Positions 36,457 through 49,183 of a stretch of 64,000 nt of DNA are shown here, in pieces (the stretch's first letter is position 1; each line of letters starts with the position of its first letter). The notes beneath the pieces are model-generated. The model was given only the letters and a program-made list of their open reading frames with translations, had not been told where the DNA came from and made no database searches. The DNA comes from Pyricularia pennisetigena (Eukaryota; Ascomycota; Sordariomycetes; Magnaporthales; Pyriculariaceae): positions 3,813,285-3,877,284 of the forward strand of contig NW_021940918.1 in the NCBI RefSeq assembly GCF_004337985.1. Direction: 5' to 3'. A program made the translations under genes and the position numbers.

Positions 36457-39400
36457 CTTTGTGCCACTTGTCCTAGTCGGGCTAAGACGAATGCTGTGAT
36501 ATGATCTGACCGGCAGAAGGAGCAGAGGAATGGAGAGATACTTTCGCAAACTTAACACAATCCAGTAAGAGCTGAGAAGCGTTGCTCAGTTTATATGCCT
36601 TGACATGGTCTGGCTTTATTTTTTTTTTCATGCAGTAGGGGTGGGCGGGGACAACAGGTTCACGTCTATTCGATACACGAGATTACGCGGGGAAGAGACT
36701 TCCTGAACTTGTTATGCTCAAGTGTGCAACGCTTCTGAGGTAGTAGGACCCCTCTACTTGCCCCATTACCTGGCAGGAGGGCAGGGTTATTCGACGCAGG
36801 GATGGGGATGACTGTGGTGCCTACTAATACGATGGCTGGCTATCCGTCGTACTGTATAGGTTATTGAAGTCCAGGGATGCCGAGTCAGTTGTAGAGAACG
36901 GTTGTCTCCGTCTCCCGAGTCACGGCAGCACAATGTGCCAAGTGGCTAGCCGCTCGATAAGATTCCGATCTTGGCACTGTGAGCAGAGTACAGACGAGTC
37001 TTCTAGGGAGCACCAACATCCATAAAGAAGACAGTGATCCCTGGGCGTGAACAAGCAAGTCAACGAGCCTCCCCACAGAAACTACAACCTCTGGTTGGTT
37101 GGAAAGAATAGATGAAGGCAAAATCTAGAAAAAAACTGCATTTTCTGAATGTGGTGAGCTCAGATCCTTGCCAGCCATTTGATCCGGAATCTTGGGCAAA
37201 TCCAGTCGCCGGCCGTCTTAGCGTAGGCAAACAGGTTCCATCCATCGGACCAGAACCAGACGACTGCACCAATAAGCCAACAGTAAAGTGGTCGTGTAAG
37301 AGATGGCGAAACCGATTGAGGCTTTCGGAAGGATGCAGATGGCTGGGTTGTAGCAGGTCAGCAAGACCAGTTCCACTCTGGCGGGCGACAAGCCGGGAGG
37401 ATCAAGCAGTCAAAGTGGTTCCTGAGTGTGCACACGTTGATGGGTTCACGATGCCCAATCGGTATCCCCGGGAGTCAAGGGAGGGGACGATGGAGATCGG
37501 TCCAATTAGCAGAAAACAGCCAGTAGTACGCGGGGTTCTCCATAAAAGGAGAGAGGAAAAAAAGAAGGAAAAAAAAAAAAACCCCTTGACTGAGAAGGAA
37601 ACATTTCCTGTGACAATCAGGTCGCGCCTAGCTAGGCTTGCTAGGTCCTTTTCTCTAAAAAATCGGGGTTTCCCCGGGGTTATGCGACTAGAGTCAAAGG
37701 GGCTTTTTTTTTTCTCTTGTCCGTAGCTTCTGTAACAGCGGACAGCGGACAGCCGTGATCCGATTCTTGTTGTCCCATCGTGAGCGAGAAGTTTCCTGTT
37801 CGTAGCTTCTAAGGTATCTCGACGGAAAAATAAATCTTAAACAAAACACTTTCATTCTACTGTAAACAGACACCAACGAATTGAAACGAAATGATTACGT
37901 TGATATTCGGGGAAGACGTCCGGCAACTTGGAACATATTGACAACCGGCATCGAGACCCGGTGGTATTCGGAGTAGGAACTGGCCGAAATCTATCAAACA
38001 TGACTCAACCCGCCTTTGGTGATGAGATTCGGCCGGAAGGTGGCGGCCAAGCTTGCGAAGGCACCGCCAAAAGTTTATACAATCACATCTCCACAGAGAC
38101 TATACAGTACTGTACTGCTCTGTAATTCTAACCCTTTCAATAGTATTTGGTCCTGCAAGCAGACATCCCGAACATCGCCACAGTCGGTCGTTGAAAAAAG
38201 CCGTCTTTGTCAGTGACGACTGGTGGGTTGCATCTCGCATTGGACACATACAAGGTAACGACAGATTGGGTTCAAGATGTATATCATCATCGTCATGTGC
38301 CGGAATGGCTGCAGAGCGTTAAGGGCGGATGTTCATTAAATCAACGGTCCGAAAAGGCCAACGCAAGCCTCGACAAAGGTACGGTAACGAATGTATGAAG
38401 TAGATGAGTCGGTTTTGTCAAGGTAACAGCGAACCGGAGATTTACTTGATGTTGACCCACAGCTATGTGGTACTAGTGTAGTGGAAGAAGACTCGGAAAA
38501 TAAATGTGCCTGAACTCAAGTGATCCGATTTATCACAACCCCAAATTTCCTTCGACCCAAAAANNNNNNNNNNNNNNNNNNNNNNNNNNNNNNNNNNNNN
38601 NNNNNNNNNNNNNNNNNNNNNNNNNNNNNNNNNNNNNNNNNNNNNNNNNNNNNNNNNNNNNNNNNNNNNNNNNNNNNNNNNNNNNNNNNNNNNNNNNNNN
38701 NNNNNNNNNNNNNNNNNNNNNNNNNNNNNNNNNNNNNNNNNNNNNNNNNNNNNNNNNNNNNNNNNNNNNNNNNNAAAAAAAAAAAAAAAAAAAGGCAGGG
38801 TAGGTAAGTGTGTGTTGTTCTGCGCGCCCACCTCGCGTTTCCTACCTTCCTAGATGTTCCTAGTCCCTACCTGCCTTGGTTGGTGACTTGTGGGGCTTCG
38901 TCAGCGGCGACTGCTACTTCGGTCGGCCCTGCACATCCCCCGCTCGATGAACTGCTTACCAGCTTGGTAGTTGAGGAGACACGACTTGCAAAAGGATCGA
39001 TATTTGGCAGCCGCTCTCTCCCCACTTAAGCTGTCCTCCCAGATTTATACTTTGATTGAGGTACGACGCAGCGTTGCAGTACTTGCTTACTGTACCGTGG
39101 CATGTGTCTGCGTTGTTTGCTCCTCTGCCTTAGCTGCCTTGGCTTTGGATCCATATTACCTGGAACAGCAGGGAGATGTCATCAAGTACAGGAATGCTAC
39201 CTAGGGAATCCGACCCCTGCTAATTAGCTCATATTCCCCCGGGCTCATCCTGTGAGTAGTGTACGTACTGTGGTACACACTGACGGGAACCTACCTAGGT
39301 ACCTAAATTGCCGTACCTTTGCCGAGCTTAATCATGGCCTTGGAATATGCCGCGTTCATTGTAATATAGTGAGTGCTATTCTCGAGGCTTACTAAAGCGC

Positions 39401-41059
39401 AGAATGACCTGGCAGGTATTTGTGGCATATGCCGGATTTTCTACTGTTTTCATGCAAACATGCATCTGCATTGCACAGTGCGTCAGCAAAAAGCCAGGTA
39501 TTAGAGAATCATACAAAGCAGATACGTACCCCTCCCTATACATCTAGGCAACAAGATCTGCCTAGCAAGATCTCTTGATCAAAGTCAGATCTCGAATGCA
39601 TTCAATATATGATGCATCCACGTGATTTGATACCAACCAACCGCAGAGCAGTCTCACCATGAAGAAAGGCAAAACAGTGACTGCGTATCAGCTCGGTTCC
39701 TGTACCTTTTAGCTTGCAGTCTTGCTCTATTTGAACCAGCACTACCTCTACTAAAATTCACAACAAACCCTGCATCTTGAATAGGGGGACATCGCCTCAT
39801 TCAGCTGTATGACTAGGGAGCCAGCGGGTCCATGAGCTGACAATGCTACGACGTATGCGAATGCCGGCGAAAAAAAGCTTTTGACTGAACCGGTAGTCCT
39901 TTCACAAAATAAAGAAGAAAAAGGAAAAACAAAAAAAAAAAAGCTTATTCCATTCAGCTATACGCTAGGTAGTTGCTATTTTCTATTTTCTCTCCAAACA
40001 CCCCCACGGTTTTCTGTTTCGAGATGTACAACCGGCCCCTTGGTTTTAATCCACCGGTGCTGCTTGTCATGAGTTACACATCTGCAGATCATACGGGGAG
40101 AACGAGTCGCAGGTTCACGCGCCCCAAAACAGCCTCCCTGACAAATCCCAATCCAAACCAACTAGCTCGCAAGGTTGGTCGTAAAAGAAGACCCCTTGCG
40201 ATTAGATAATTGAGCGTGTTCCGACCAAGCTAAGGATTTTCGTAAACATTGTTTTGCCGGAAAACCCTACGGCTTGTTAAGGGGGGAGGTTGTTTAGTTT
40301 TGTTTCTTTTTAATACTCCGACTCAAAAAAGAGTTGCATTCCGTTTTCTTACTCTCTCCCGAACGGGTCAGCGTTGCCGGCACTTGATTCGCGTTTATTT
40401 CTTGAAATGGGTAGACATATAGTACACTCTGTATCATGTACCGATAACAACGAGGAAAACATACCTAAAAAAAAAAAAAAAGAAGGACAAAAGAAAAACA
40501 ATACGGCATCGGTTTCCCGTGGTAATCCGTTTGTGTTTTCGACAAAACCTAACTAATTATAGCTGTGGTAGCGATTGAAACCACAAAAAAAAAAAAAAAA
40601 AGGGGGGGGGACCCTCGTGGAATCCGCCTCATTCGGGGAACGATATGGCAACAAAGGCCTCGAAGGCATAGGGCCTGGCCCGCTTCAGTATTACCTGAGA
40701 CGATATCGCCATTACCTATCGTGGGATGCAAAACGATCCTGAGTAGGCAGGCCTTTGTGAAACCATATTGTTGCAATTGTTGGTTAAGGCTTCGCTGCGA
40801 AGGATTTTGTATAAGTACAAACTCTTCATCCGCGCTTTTCCATCCCATCTGTTTGTCATCACTCATCTCACGCAACAACCTGCCATCTCATCGTCTTCCC
40901 TTCGTCTCTTGTCCAATTTCCATTCTTTTCTAGAGCCCTGGTTGGCCATATCTTTTTTAACCTTTTATTTTAGCTCATTGGACATCCTGTGGATACCCTG
41001 GGGAATAATACGTCTTCTGTCTTTTTTCCATCCCATCTCGATCTCAAAAACAAGTCAAC
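36457..41059. other. Gene-poor region with an assembly gap
   Basis: 4.6 kb without a supported gene. The longest open frame (37112-37726, plus) has no domain and includes low-complexity lysine runs. The 211-base gap lies inside. From 38.8 to 40.5 kb the sequence has several short palindromes of the CCTAGGTACC type. The last 200 bases are pyrimidine-rich and probably form the promoter of the secreted-protein gene at 41060. Confidence 0.5.
38564..38774. other. Assembly gap (N run)
   Basis: 211 undetermined bases, flanked by AAA on the left and a 19-A run on the right. The gap probably arose at a long homopolymer. Any gene spanning it is not visible. Confidence 1.
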
Positions 41060-41729
41060 ATGCACGCCCAGCAGTACATCATTGCCGCCCTCATGGCCTT
41101 TGGCGCCGCCGTGACTGAAGCTCGTAAGCGAGACCACCAACTTCCATGCAACTCGCCCCTATCTCAGATACAACCACCACAAAGGAAAAAAAAAGAAAGA
41201 AAAAAAAAAAACATACAAATAGATGACCTTGTGCCTGACTAACTCCTTTTGCTCTTTGCTCTAATAAAAAGGTGCCCTCGAGCCCCGCCAGATCGGTGAC
41301 CTGGCATGCAACGTCGCCCGTCTGCAGATCGTCAGCGCCCTGAGCGCGACCAAGAAGAACGTCGGCCAGATCCAGGACGCCACCACCAAGACCGCCGCCC
41401 AGGCCGGCGTCAAGCAGGCTCAGGACGCCATCGGCGTCATCGGCAAGGCCATCATCTCGGGCGACAAGGCCCCGGCCAGCGCCCGCGACGAGGTCGCCGC
41501 CGGCCTGGCCGCCACCGGTACTGCTTTGCAGGCAGGCAGCCAGTAAGTTTCGGACCTCGGCTGCTGTTGAGATTAAAAAAAAAAAAAGAAGAGAGGAAAT
41601 CATGAACCCGCTAACCAAAAATTCCACCTTCCCCCTATTTACAGAGATGACAAGGCCATCACCGACGCTACATCCAACCTGGCCAAGGCTGCCAAGGCTG
41701 GTCAGGATGTCATTGCCAAGTGCAAGTAA
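41060..41729 (+). CDS. Small secreted alanine-rich helical protein
   Basis: Three exons, 41060-41123, 41272-41542 and 41645-41729, give 139 residues. A signal peptide covers about residues 1-20 (MHAQQYIIAALMAFGAAVTE). The mature part starts near RALEPRQIGDLACNVARLQI and is almost entirely predicted helix, rich in Ala, Lys and Gln, with only two cysteines, one near the start (LACN) and one at the very end (AKCK), which could form a disulfide. This pattern occurs in a group of small fungal cell-wall or secreted proteins; I do not recognise a named domain. Joins are in phase 1 and phase 2 with donors GTAAGC and GTAAGT. The strong codon bias and pyrimidine-rich promoter suggest high expression. 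Function is unknown. Confidence 0.8.
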
Positions 41730-42616
41730 GCGGTTAGAATCGAGCTCTGTTTGATGCAAGCAACCCGATGGAATCAGATCTGGTGGTCGCAGTCGAAACG
41801 AGAGAGCAGGGCTGTGGCTGTGTATGTATGCACGTGTGTATATGTGTGGTGTTTGTACGAGTATCCTTCTTCACTTTCTTTAGGGTCGGCTTTCATTCGG
41901 CTTCTCGGATCGCAGTGCGTGGCTGTGCCTTGTCCAGCCAGAAGAATCTGGCTGGACTTCAAAATTAAGATACCCTTTTCCCCATATTGCATTTGTGTAT
42001 ATCCAACACTAACCCTCGAGTTGACTGGTATAACTTGTGAAAGTTTCCTCGAGCCATCTGGTGGCTGGTGAGAGTGTTAACATGATGGTCGCAAGCTGTG
42101 TTGTGGATGTGCTTGTAATTTCATGACCAGTTGGCAACGTGACGCTGACCGCCTCAAGTCGAGGAATATACAGTAAATAATCATGTCTTTCACGTATTTC
42201 TCTGACAGGTAAAGTCGACACTGATCTCGTTGTTCATGCTTCCCGTCTATTCGCCCATGCTGATCCTCAAACGGCATGTGTCATATCTCAAATTGCCCTC
42301 GTGAGAACACATCTGGTACTCAATATCCATCCCAAACACCACATATATGCCATTCTGACAAGGAAAAAGGAAATAAGAAAAAAAAAAAAAAAAGAGAGAG
42401 AATTTAAAAAATAGACCAAAGAAACAGATGACAAAGGAAAATGATAAGGGTAGATGTAAGACATATCGTAACAAATGTGAAATGAAGGTAACATGGAAAA
42501 ATCGTAAAGTTTCATAATGACATGCAGGTTCCTCAAAAAAGCAACCTCCTCAAAAAGTCTTAAGACAAGCGCTCTACTCGCCTGCTTGCTCCCATGGATA
42601 CTGGTGTGCGCAACGC
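41730..42616. other. Convergent intergenic region
   Basis: Terminal regions of the small secreted-protein gene (plus) and the disordered glycine-zipper gene (minus). An A-rich tract lies at 42378-42393. I see no gene. Confidence 0.5.
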
Positions 42617-44131
42617 TTAGCGGCGCGACCGACTACTCTTCTTACTGCCAACGCAGCTGATGCTATCGCTCGGGGCCAGACTGACCGCGTCGTCATCCTC
42701 ATCCCACTCCTCCCAGGTGGCACGATCGTTCTCGTCCAAGGCGCTGCGCGTCAGCGGCTGGGATTCGCGGTAGTGGCTCTTGCGTCCAGAGGATGACCTG
42801 TGGCTCTTCTGCGGAGCCGGCACTTCCGAATAGAGACTCCTGCCGTCATGAGAGGGCGGAAGCGGATAGTGACGCGCGACGGGGTTGTTGGGCATGGGGA
42901 ACTGGCGCTCAAACTTGGTGGACGCACGGCTGTGGGATCGGTCCTTGGACGTCTCGTTGAGATCACGGTCCCGCCCGCGCATTGCGGACGACGACTTGGT
43001 CCTGGTGGCGGCTCTCGAGCCTCTGCTCGACCCTGCCGGGGGTGGGTAAGAGCCATAGACCCCAGGCTCGGGGCGCGGCGCGGGGTCGGCGCGGAGGGTG
43101 CTGGAGGAGCGATGACTGCGCGCCGAGACATATGTGTCGCGGTCTGTGGCAGTCTCGTATGTGCTGCGGCGCGTGGTGGACATTGGGGGTGGCGGGTTGG
43201 GGGCCGCGGGAGGCGGCTTGGTACTGGGAGCATATTTGGAGCCGACGTAGCTGCGCTGCTCCGAGGGCGGCGGCTTCACTGTGCTGTGCCTTGAGATGGA
43301 CGAGCCGACATGGCTGCGGTGCTCTGCCTCGGTCAAGAGGAGGGGCACTTGTCCCACGGCTGGGGCTTCGCGGATGAGGCGATCGCCGCGGTACTTGGAA
43401 GAAGTCGAGTAGCGGCTTTTGCTATCGTCAAAAACATCTCCCTTTTTACTTGGTGGAGCCCCGGCCTGGCTGTAACGTGCCACATAGGCAGGCGGTTGAG
43501 GGTAGTGGCCATTGGTAGCAAAATCCTCAGGGTACCGTATCTTCTCAACCGTACGCTCCAGCTCGACATAGCGCTGACCAGGCATTGGTGGTGGTGGGTG
43601 GTGATATTGAGGAGCTGCTACAAAGTTGACTTTTTGTTCAGGAAAAGTGCTCCTCCTCTGGACAGAAGGGACGGGACCACTATCAGAGCCAAACTCTTGA
43701 CGTGGGGCTTGCGACCGGTCCTTAGTCATCATGCCGTAGGTCATGGCAGCTCCGGCAGCAGCTCCAACAGCAGCGCCCAAGAGACCATACATGCCCGCCG
43801 ACGAGGCTGAGATGCTGCTATCTGCCTTGGGTGCACTCGGCGGCGATCCCGATGATGAAGAAAATGGCGATCCTTCTATTATCGTCGAGGTTGTGACGCT
43901 GCGGCGCAAGATGATTGGGTCATCGTCCATGTCGACATAGCGCGGGCGGTGGGTTAGGGTGGTCCTTGTACCGCCGCCACTGTAGATGTTGCGAGGGGCA
44001 TCAGTCTTGGCGAGGCCATAATTCCAATCCATTATTCTGTTGACCTCGTCTTCGGTTGATTGCGTTGCACGTATGGTGTCGCCGGAGTGGTATGGCGAGA
44101 AGTCTTGAGGCTGGACGTAGACTACCTCCAT
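42617..44131 (-). CDS. Disordered Ser/Arg/Pro-rich protein with glycine-zipper segment
   Basis: One uninterrupted frame of 504 residues on the minus strand. The composition is rich in Ser, Pro, Arg and Tyr. One hydrophobic segment, residues 112-135, has small residues at regular spacing (AGMYGLLGAAVGAAAGAAMT), a glycine-zipper that could insert in a membrane or self-associate. The rest looks disordered, with many RS, SR and PPP groups. The C-terminus is acidic and then basic: WEEWDEDDDAVSLAPSDSIS followed by CVGSKKSSRSRR, a tail that recalls conserved ends in uncharacterised filamentous-fungal proteins. There is no signal peptide and I recognise no enzyme or known domain. The codon usage is that of an expressed gene. 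Function is unknown. Confidence 0.75.
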   Translation of the reverse strand: MEVVYVQPQDFSPYHSGDTIRATQSTEDEVNRIMDWNYGLAKTDAPRNIYSGGGTRTTLTHRPRYVDMDDDPIILRRSVTTSTIIEGSPFSSSSGSPPSAPKADSSISASSAGMYGLLGAAVGAAAGAAMTYGMMTKDRSQAPRQEFGSDSGPVPSVQRRSTFPEQKVNFVAAPQYHHPPPPMPGQRYVELERTVEKIRYPEDFATNGHYPQPPAYVARYSQAGAPPSKKGDVFDDSKSRYSTSSKYRGDRLIREAPAVGQVPLLLTEAEHRSHVGSSISRHSTVKPPPSEQRSYVGSKYAPSTKPPPAAPNPPPPMSTTRRSTYETATDRDTYVSARSHRSSSTLRADPAPRPEPGVYGSYPPPAGSSRGSRAATRTKSSSAMRGRDRDLNETSKDRSHSRASTKFERQFPMPNNPVARHYPLPPSHDGRSLYSEVPAPQKSHRSSSGRKSHYRESQPLTRSALDENDRATWEEWDEDDDAVSLAPSDSISCVGSKKSSRSRR

Positions 44132-47100
44132 GATATACCTGCGACTGTGGTGACGATGGATTGTAGTTCACCAGACCAGGACCAAGACCAGTTGATATCT
44201 TATCCGTCTCGGTCGCTGTGGCGCGTGCCTTCGGGATTCGTCAGTCTCGTGCTTGTAACGCCTGTCACGGAAAGGGGGTGGGCCCGCAAGTGGACTGCCA
44301 AGCAAGCTAGGGGACCAATCAAGCAGGCCATCCCAACATGGACGGTAACAAGTGGGGTGGCGTGTACGTACCTAATAGGAGCAAGACGGAGCAGTTTTGT
44401 CAGGTTAGAAGCCAGCTCTTTAGGGGACCTGACACAAGTTCAATGGATGGATCTCGCACTGCCTGGACCAAAAGTGCGGTGAGCTTGAGCAGGTTTGGTT
44501 CAGGGGAGCCGAAGCTCAATAGAGAGAGAGGCTGGACTTTTTAGAGAGAAAGAAAAAAAAAAAAAACAGTGTCCCAGCCGATATGGACTGTCCACTTGCT
44601 TGAAAAGAGGCAAGAGGCGTGTGCGGTTGACGTATTGCTAGCTTGCCAAAGCGCAAAGAGGCCACCGGCAGGGACCAATTGAGGGTGTGTTCTTCAGCTT
44701 TCGTTTAGGGGGTAGATCCTGGTTGTTTGTCGGCGAGAAGTGACTTGCGAAGATGGAGGGCCGGTGCTGATTGGTGCAAGAATCAAAACTTCAAGGATTC
44801 AGCTTTATGATAGTTTCACGAAACATATAAAGTTGACTGGGGAAGATTGATGGCGAGGGGAGACCTGGAATGTTTAAAAAGTGCAGATGCGACAACCCAG
44901 ATTCAAGTACTTCCACCTCAACTACCGGTATACGAATGATGGTGGTGGTGGAAGGTCTTCTTGTCTGCTTGGAACCTAGAACAGGGCGAATCAGGAATGG
45001 ACAGTTGTGGGGTGATTTTTCTTAATGGAAAGAAGAGAGCATAGACCCCCCGCTTCGATCAAGCAGAGCAAGTCCACGCCCACAGTAGGGTACCCGTCGC
45101 CTTGTGCTTGTTGCGGTGTGTCACTTTCACATTCGTTATGCTGCCAGGTTGGTGTGCCGGAAATAAGTCGAGGGAGTGCGTTTAGGCACGGTACCTGCAC
45201 AGGTGCACAGGACGAACTACGGATGATCGAAACGGTCGTGCACAAGATGGTCCGGTGTGGTCTGGCCTGGCCTGCCACTGCCACGCAGGTGCCAATCCCT
45301 TGTGTAAGTGGGGTTGATTGATTGATGGAGTGGATGCGGCAGCCTCCAATGGCTTCGCGTTAGGATTTATGGATGATCTAGAGCTGAGATTCCTCCGCTT
45401 ATGCCGGAATATTATAGGCACACCAGAAACTTGAAGCACACGCGTAGTTGAAGAACTTGGTTGAGTTGATCAAAAGTACGAAAGTCAGCCCAAACCCAAG
45501 TCCAGCTCAAAGGTGCCTTTTGGAATGGCTGAAAAGAGAACAGCTTACTACTGACGGTATCCTGACTGAATGAATGAGCGAATGCACTACGCTGCACTCC
45601 ACTGCATGGCCAGGCAGGCAAACAAGGTACTGTACGTCGTATGATAACAGGTCTGGTGTTTGGGAAGGGGTGAACGGGAAGGATCAGACTGCTCGAGCAA
45701 GTTGCAAGCCTCACTTCCAAACTAAGGACAAGAATCAATCTGGGTTATCCGCAGGCAGGGCCCTCAGTCTGCAGCCGAATCGAAATGCGATCCGATAATT
45801 TGTGATGATGTTGTTGTCGCCCGTTTTTTTTTACTGCACGAGAATGGAGTCTTAGCTAGGGGTCGCTGCTTGCCAAATTGGTTCTCCGGAGCCCAGCAAT
45901 CGTCTGTCATCGACTGGTTCACTTGCTCTTTCAAAACAGAATAAAAGAAATAATAAACAAAAATATCTATTTACGCCGCTTGCACAGCCGAGCATAAAAT
46001 AGCCAAAAACCCCATCTACGAACCTCCCTATCCATAAATATCACCTTCACCGTCAAACCCAGCCTTTCGGAAACGTCCTGGGGGCTGGGGATTGTCTTCA
46101 CCGACTTCTTTTCGGACCTGGGGGTTTTTTCAGCATGGAGGAAGGCGTGGGAGGCGGGCCGAGGAAAAGTAAATGCCAGCAGGAATGCCCAACTTGGCAC
46201 AGGGCAAAAAGAGAGGGCAAAAAAAGAAGCCCGCCCCATCGATCCTGATCCCATTCGACGATTCTGCCCTGTCGACCCCAATCACCGTCCGTTGACGGTG
46301 ACGAGGGCACGTCGGCGGGGGAACGGGGAAAAGAGAGGAAGGAGGACCGACCAAGAAGAAGCGGAGAGTAAGTGAGTTTGGAGGATCCATCCGTCTTTAC
46401 AAACTCGGAAACGTACACACTAAGCCCACCCGAAGCACTGCCATCAAGGCAGAACAAAACAATAAAAAGAGAGGCGGCAAGCAAGTAACAAGCACTAAAA
46501 AAACCAAGCGGGCAGAAACGGGCAGTGGGCCCTGAGCCGGCAAAAGGGGCCCTGTAAGGGCGCAAAGAGACCCTGCCACGTATCTACTATGCTGCGCGAT
46601 GATGGGTTCTAAAGAAGTTTTTGGAAACAATTCCGTTGGTCGGGGGGTTCCTTTGCAGGCCGGCCCGTTGGACTTTGAACCTCTTGGAAGCGAACAAAGC
46701 ACCGAATGGAAACTAACGAAAAAAGCCGGACCGGCCGAGTTATGGGTGCATTCGATCAACAATCCAAGACGCTTGGCCGGCTCTTATTGGTGATTACTTT
46801 TTCTGCCTGGTACTTTCCGCATCTTGCTCATGCCCCATAGATGATACGCTTGCACGACGTGGTTTCCAGGGAAAAGCGAATCGAAGTGCCAGTAAGAAAG
46901 AAAGAAATGAGAATAAGAAAAATCTAGAAGGGGTTTGTTTATCAGCTTCTTTTCTTCGCATTCGATAAAGCATAAATAAGGACGTGCATACACTACACGT
47001 ATGTGTCATAATCCCGATTTGTGCCGCTTACGCCAATACGGGGGTTCTTTGGTGCCCAGCCATTTCGATAGTGCGCCTCGCCTCGCGCCTGGCATCAGCT

Positions 47101-49007
47101 GTCGTGGTAAGATGTGTACGTGTGTGTGCGTGTGTGTGACGTGACAGGCCAGTGACGAACAAATTTGTCTGTCTTTCTGATGAACGGACGGCAGCACATT
47201 AATTTTTGCCTTTTGACGTGTTTCTCCAATAATTTCACAGCTCCCTGCGCGGTGGGTACCTAAACTTGCCTAGGTACTCCGTGGGCAATGGAAAGGGGGA
47301 GAAGAGTACCAGACTGCTTGCCTGACTGTTAAACCATTAGCCATCACCACTCAGCTGTCGTCGCAAATCTGTCATCCCTCGGCTCTGGTCCCGTCCGCCA
47401 GGAAGGTGTGATTGAAATGCACATCGTCACACACAGTCACGAAGCGGATATGTACTGCTGCCATCCTGTTGGCTCTCACTGGGCCAATCGTTTTTTTTTT
47501 TTTTCTTTGTTCCTGTCTGTGCCGTCTTGGGACAGGCCACATCCATCACGGGGTTTGTTCCTATTAGAATCTGCGCGAGAAAGTAAAATAAAAACAACAA
47601 AAAAAAAACTAAATGAAAAAAAAAAAAACGAAAAAATGAACAAAATAAAAACCATAGAAGAATCTAGGCTTGGTTTTTGTTGGATCATGATGAATGGCAC
47701 ACTATCGGTATTCCACCCGCCAGTCAGTCCCCTTTGTACATGTACGACGCTGAGCGCGTGACTTTTGCTACATATCGCTACTGCAGCCCAGCCGGGGTAG
47801 AAGCTAATAGCATGCATCGCATTCTGCAACAGCGCTTTGGGCTGGTATTTACGTCCTGTTGTAGTAAGGGTAAAAGCAAACGAAAACAGACATCGTGACC
47901 AGGACGACTTTCTAGAAAGAAAGGAAGAAAAACAAAAGAGAGAAAAAGAAAAATACTGGGTCCCCAATTTGCATTGAATGTTAGGCGCCACAAGCCCAAC
48001 CACCGCTGGGCCGCAGTGCTTGCTTCTGCTTCCTCTTTCAGCTACTTGCAGCACGGACAACTGCATGATGCCGTAGCTGTTGTCGTGTGAGAGAATGATT
48101 GAGCCGCTATGTGATGCAATCGAGTCCCTGAGCAACCAGACCTCCTATCGATGTCACACTGGTGATGCTTTTCAAAACACTGCGCTTTTATTTTCCCGCA
48201 TTCTCGTCATAACCTTTATTATTGTTTCTGTTGGCGTTGTTTATGTTACAGGATCCCCAAGATTGCTGCTTTACAGCTACACATTTTTTTCCAGCTCTTG
48301 AACCACATTGAACGTGACAAGTCATCTCTGCGGGCCCAGATAAAGGGCCTGGACTGGACACAGAGAAAGCAAGTCACACAAAGAAATGCCCATCTGTCCA
48401 CCGCCATTCCATCATAGTTTCCGCAGAACTCCGTAGCTCCACCCTAGAGACTGCCTCCGGCACCCGATCCGGTGGGACTCGGCAGTCCTCTGACCAGACA
48501 TAGATTTCCAGTCCGTTTACACTGGTCTCCGGGGAGAAGAGTGCAGAGGCAAGTGCATGACGTTGGAGAATCTCCATCTGCTGCACTAGCCACCAAATCC
48601 CAATCGTGCCGTTAAGCTCTCAAACATAAGAGGCTAGTTGCCAGGCTATTGACCAAGTGCGGAGCTCGACCTGAACTTTGGCCGGGTGTGCGATCTTTAC
48701 AGTGCTCATGATCGTAAACGACGGGGCAAGGCAGGGAAAACAAATGCAAGTGTAACAAAGAAAAGAATGTTGGCCGGGTTGAACTAGCAGCAACAGCAGG
48801 CACTTGAAAGCGTCTTGGGGATCCGTTGTTGAACGCCCGAATGTTTTGGTTGTAAAAACAGCGAAAGCGCAAAAAACAGACAGCCCAAGTATACCGAGAA
48901 CTTTGCCTTTGGCCGTTAGCCCGCGATGTTGTATCGCGGCCTTGAGCCCTGGCGGTCCTGGTCCTTCTCAAGTCGAAAATTGGGGGAGGGACAGAGCAAG
49001 GAAGAGG

Positions 49008-49041
<34 letters not shown>

Positions 49042-49183
49042 CCTCCCTAATCATCCAAGGGGAGTTTGCCCCTGGCCACCTCCGCTTCATACGTCCCCGA
49101 CGGAGTGAGCCCACGAATTTAAACTCTACGTCTCTGCTTCAGCTGTGTGGTTGGCTGGCTGGCGGGACAGTGGGTTGTCTCCC
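44132..49183. other. Gene-poor region
   Basis: 5 kb without a supported gene. Open frames (for example 46762-46397 and 48135-47476, both minus) have low-complexity or homopolymer-derived residues and no domain. Minus-strand C/T-rich sequence at 46.1-46.4 kb could belong to a long leader of the disordered-protein gene or to an unrecognised transcript. Short palindromic TAGGTAC elements occur near 47255-47277. A 31-A tract lies at 49008-49038. Confidence 0.45.
49008..49038. repeat. Poly(A) tract, about 31 bp
   Basis: A run of A about 150 bases downstream of the EMG1 stop codon (EMG1 is on the minus strand). Confidence 0.85.

Noticed and set aside
37112..37726. 204-codon plus-strand frame in the gene-poor region
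   Set aside because: Contains homopolymer-derived Lys and Phe runs and no recognisable domain.
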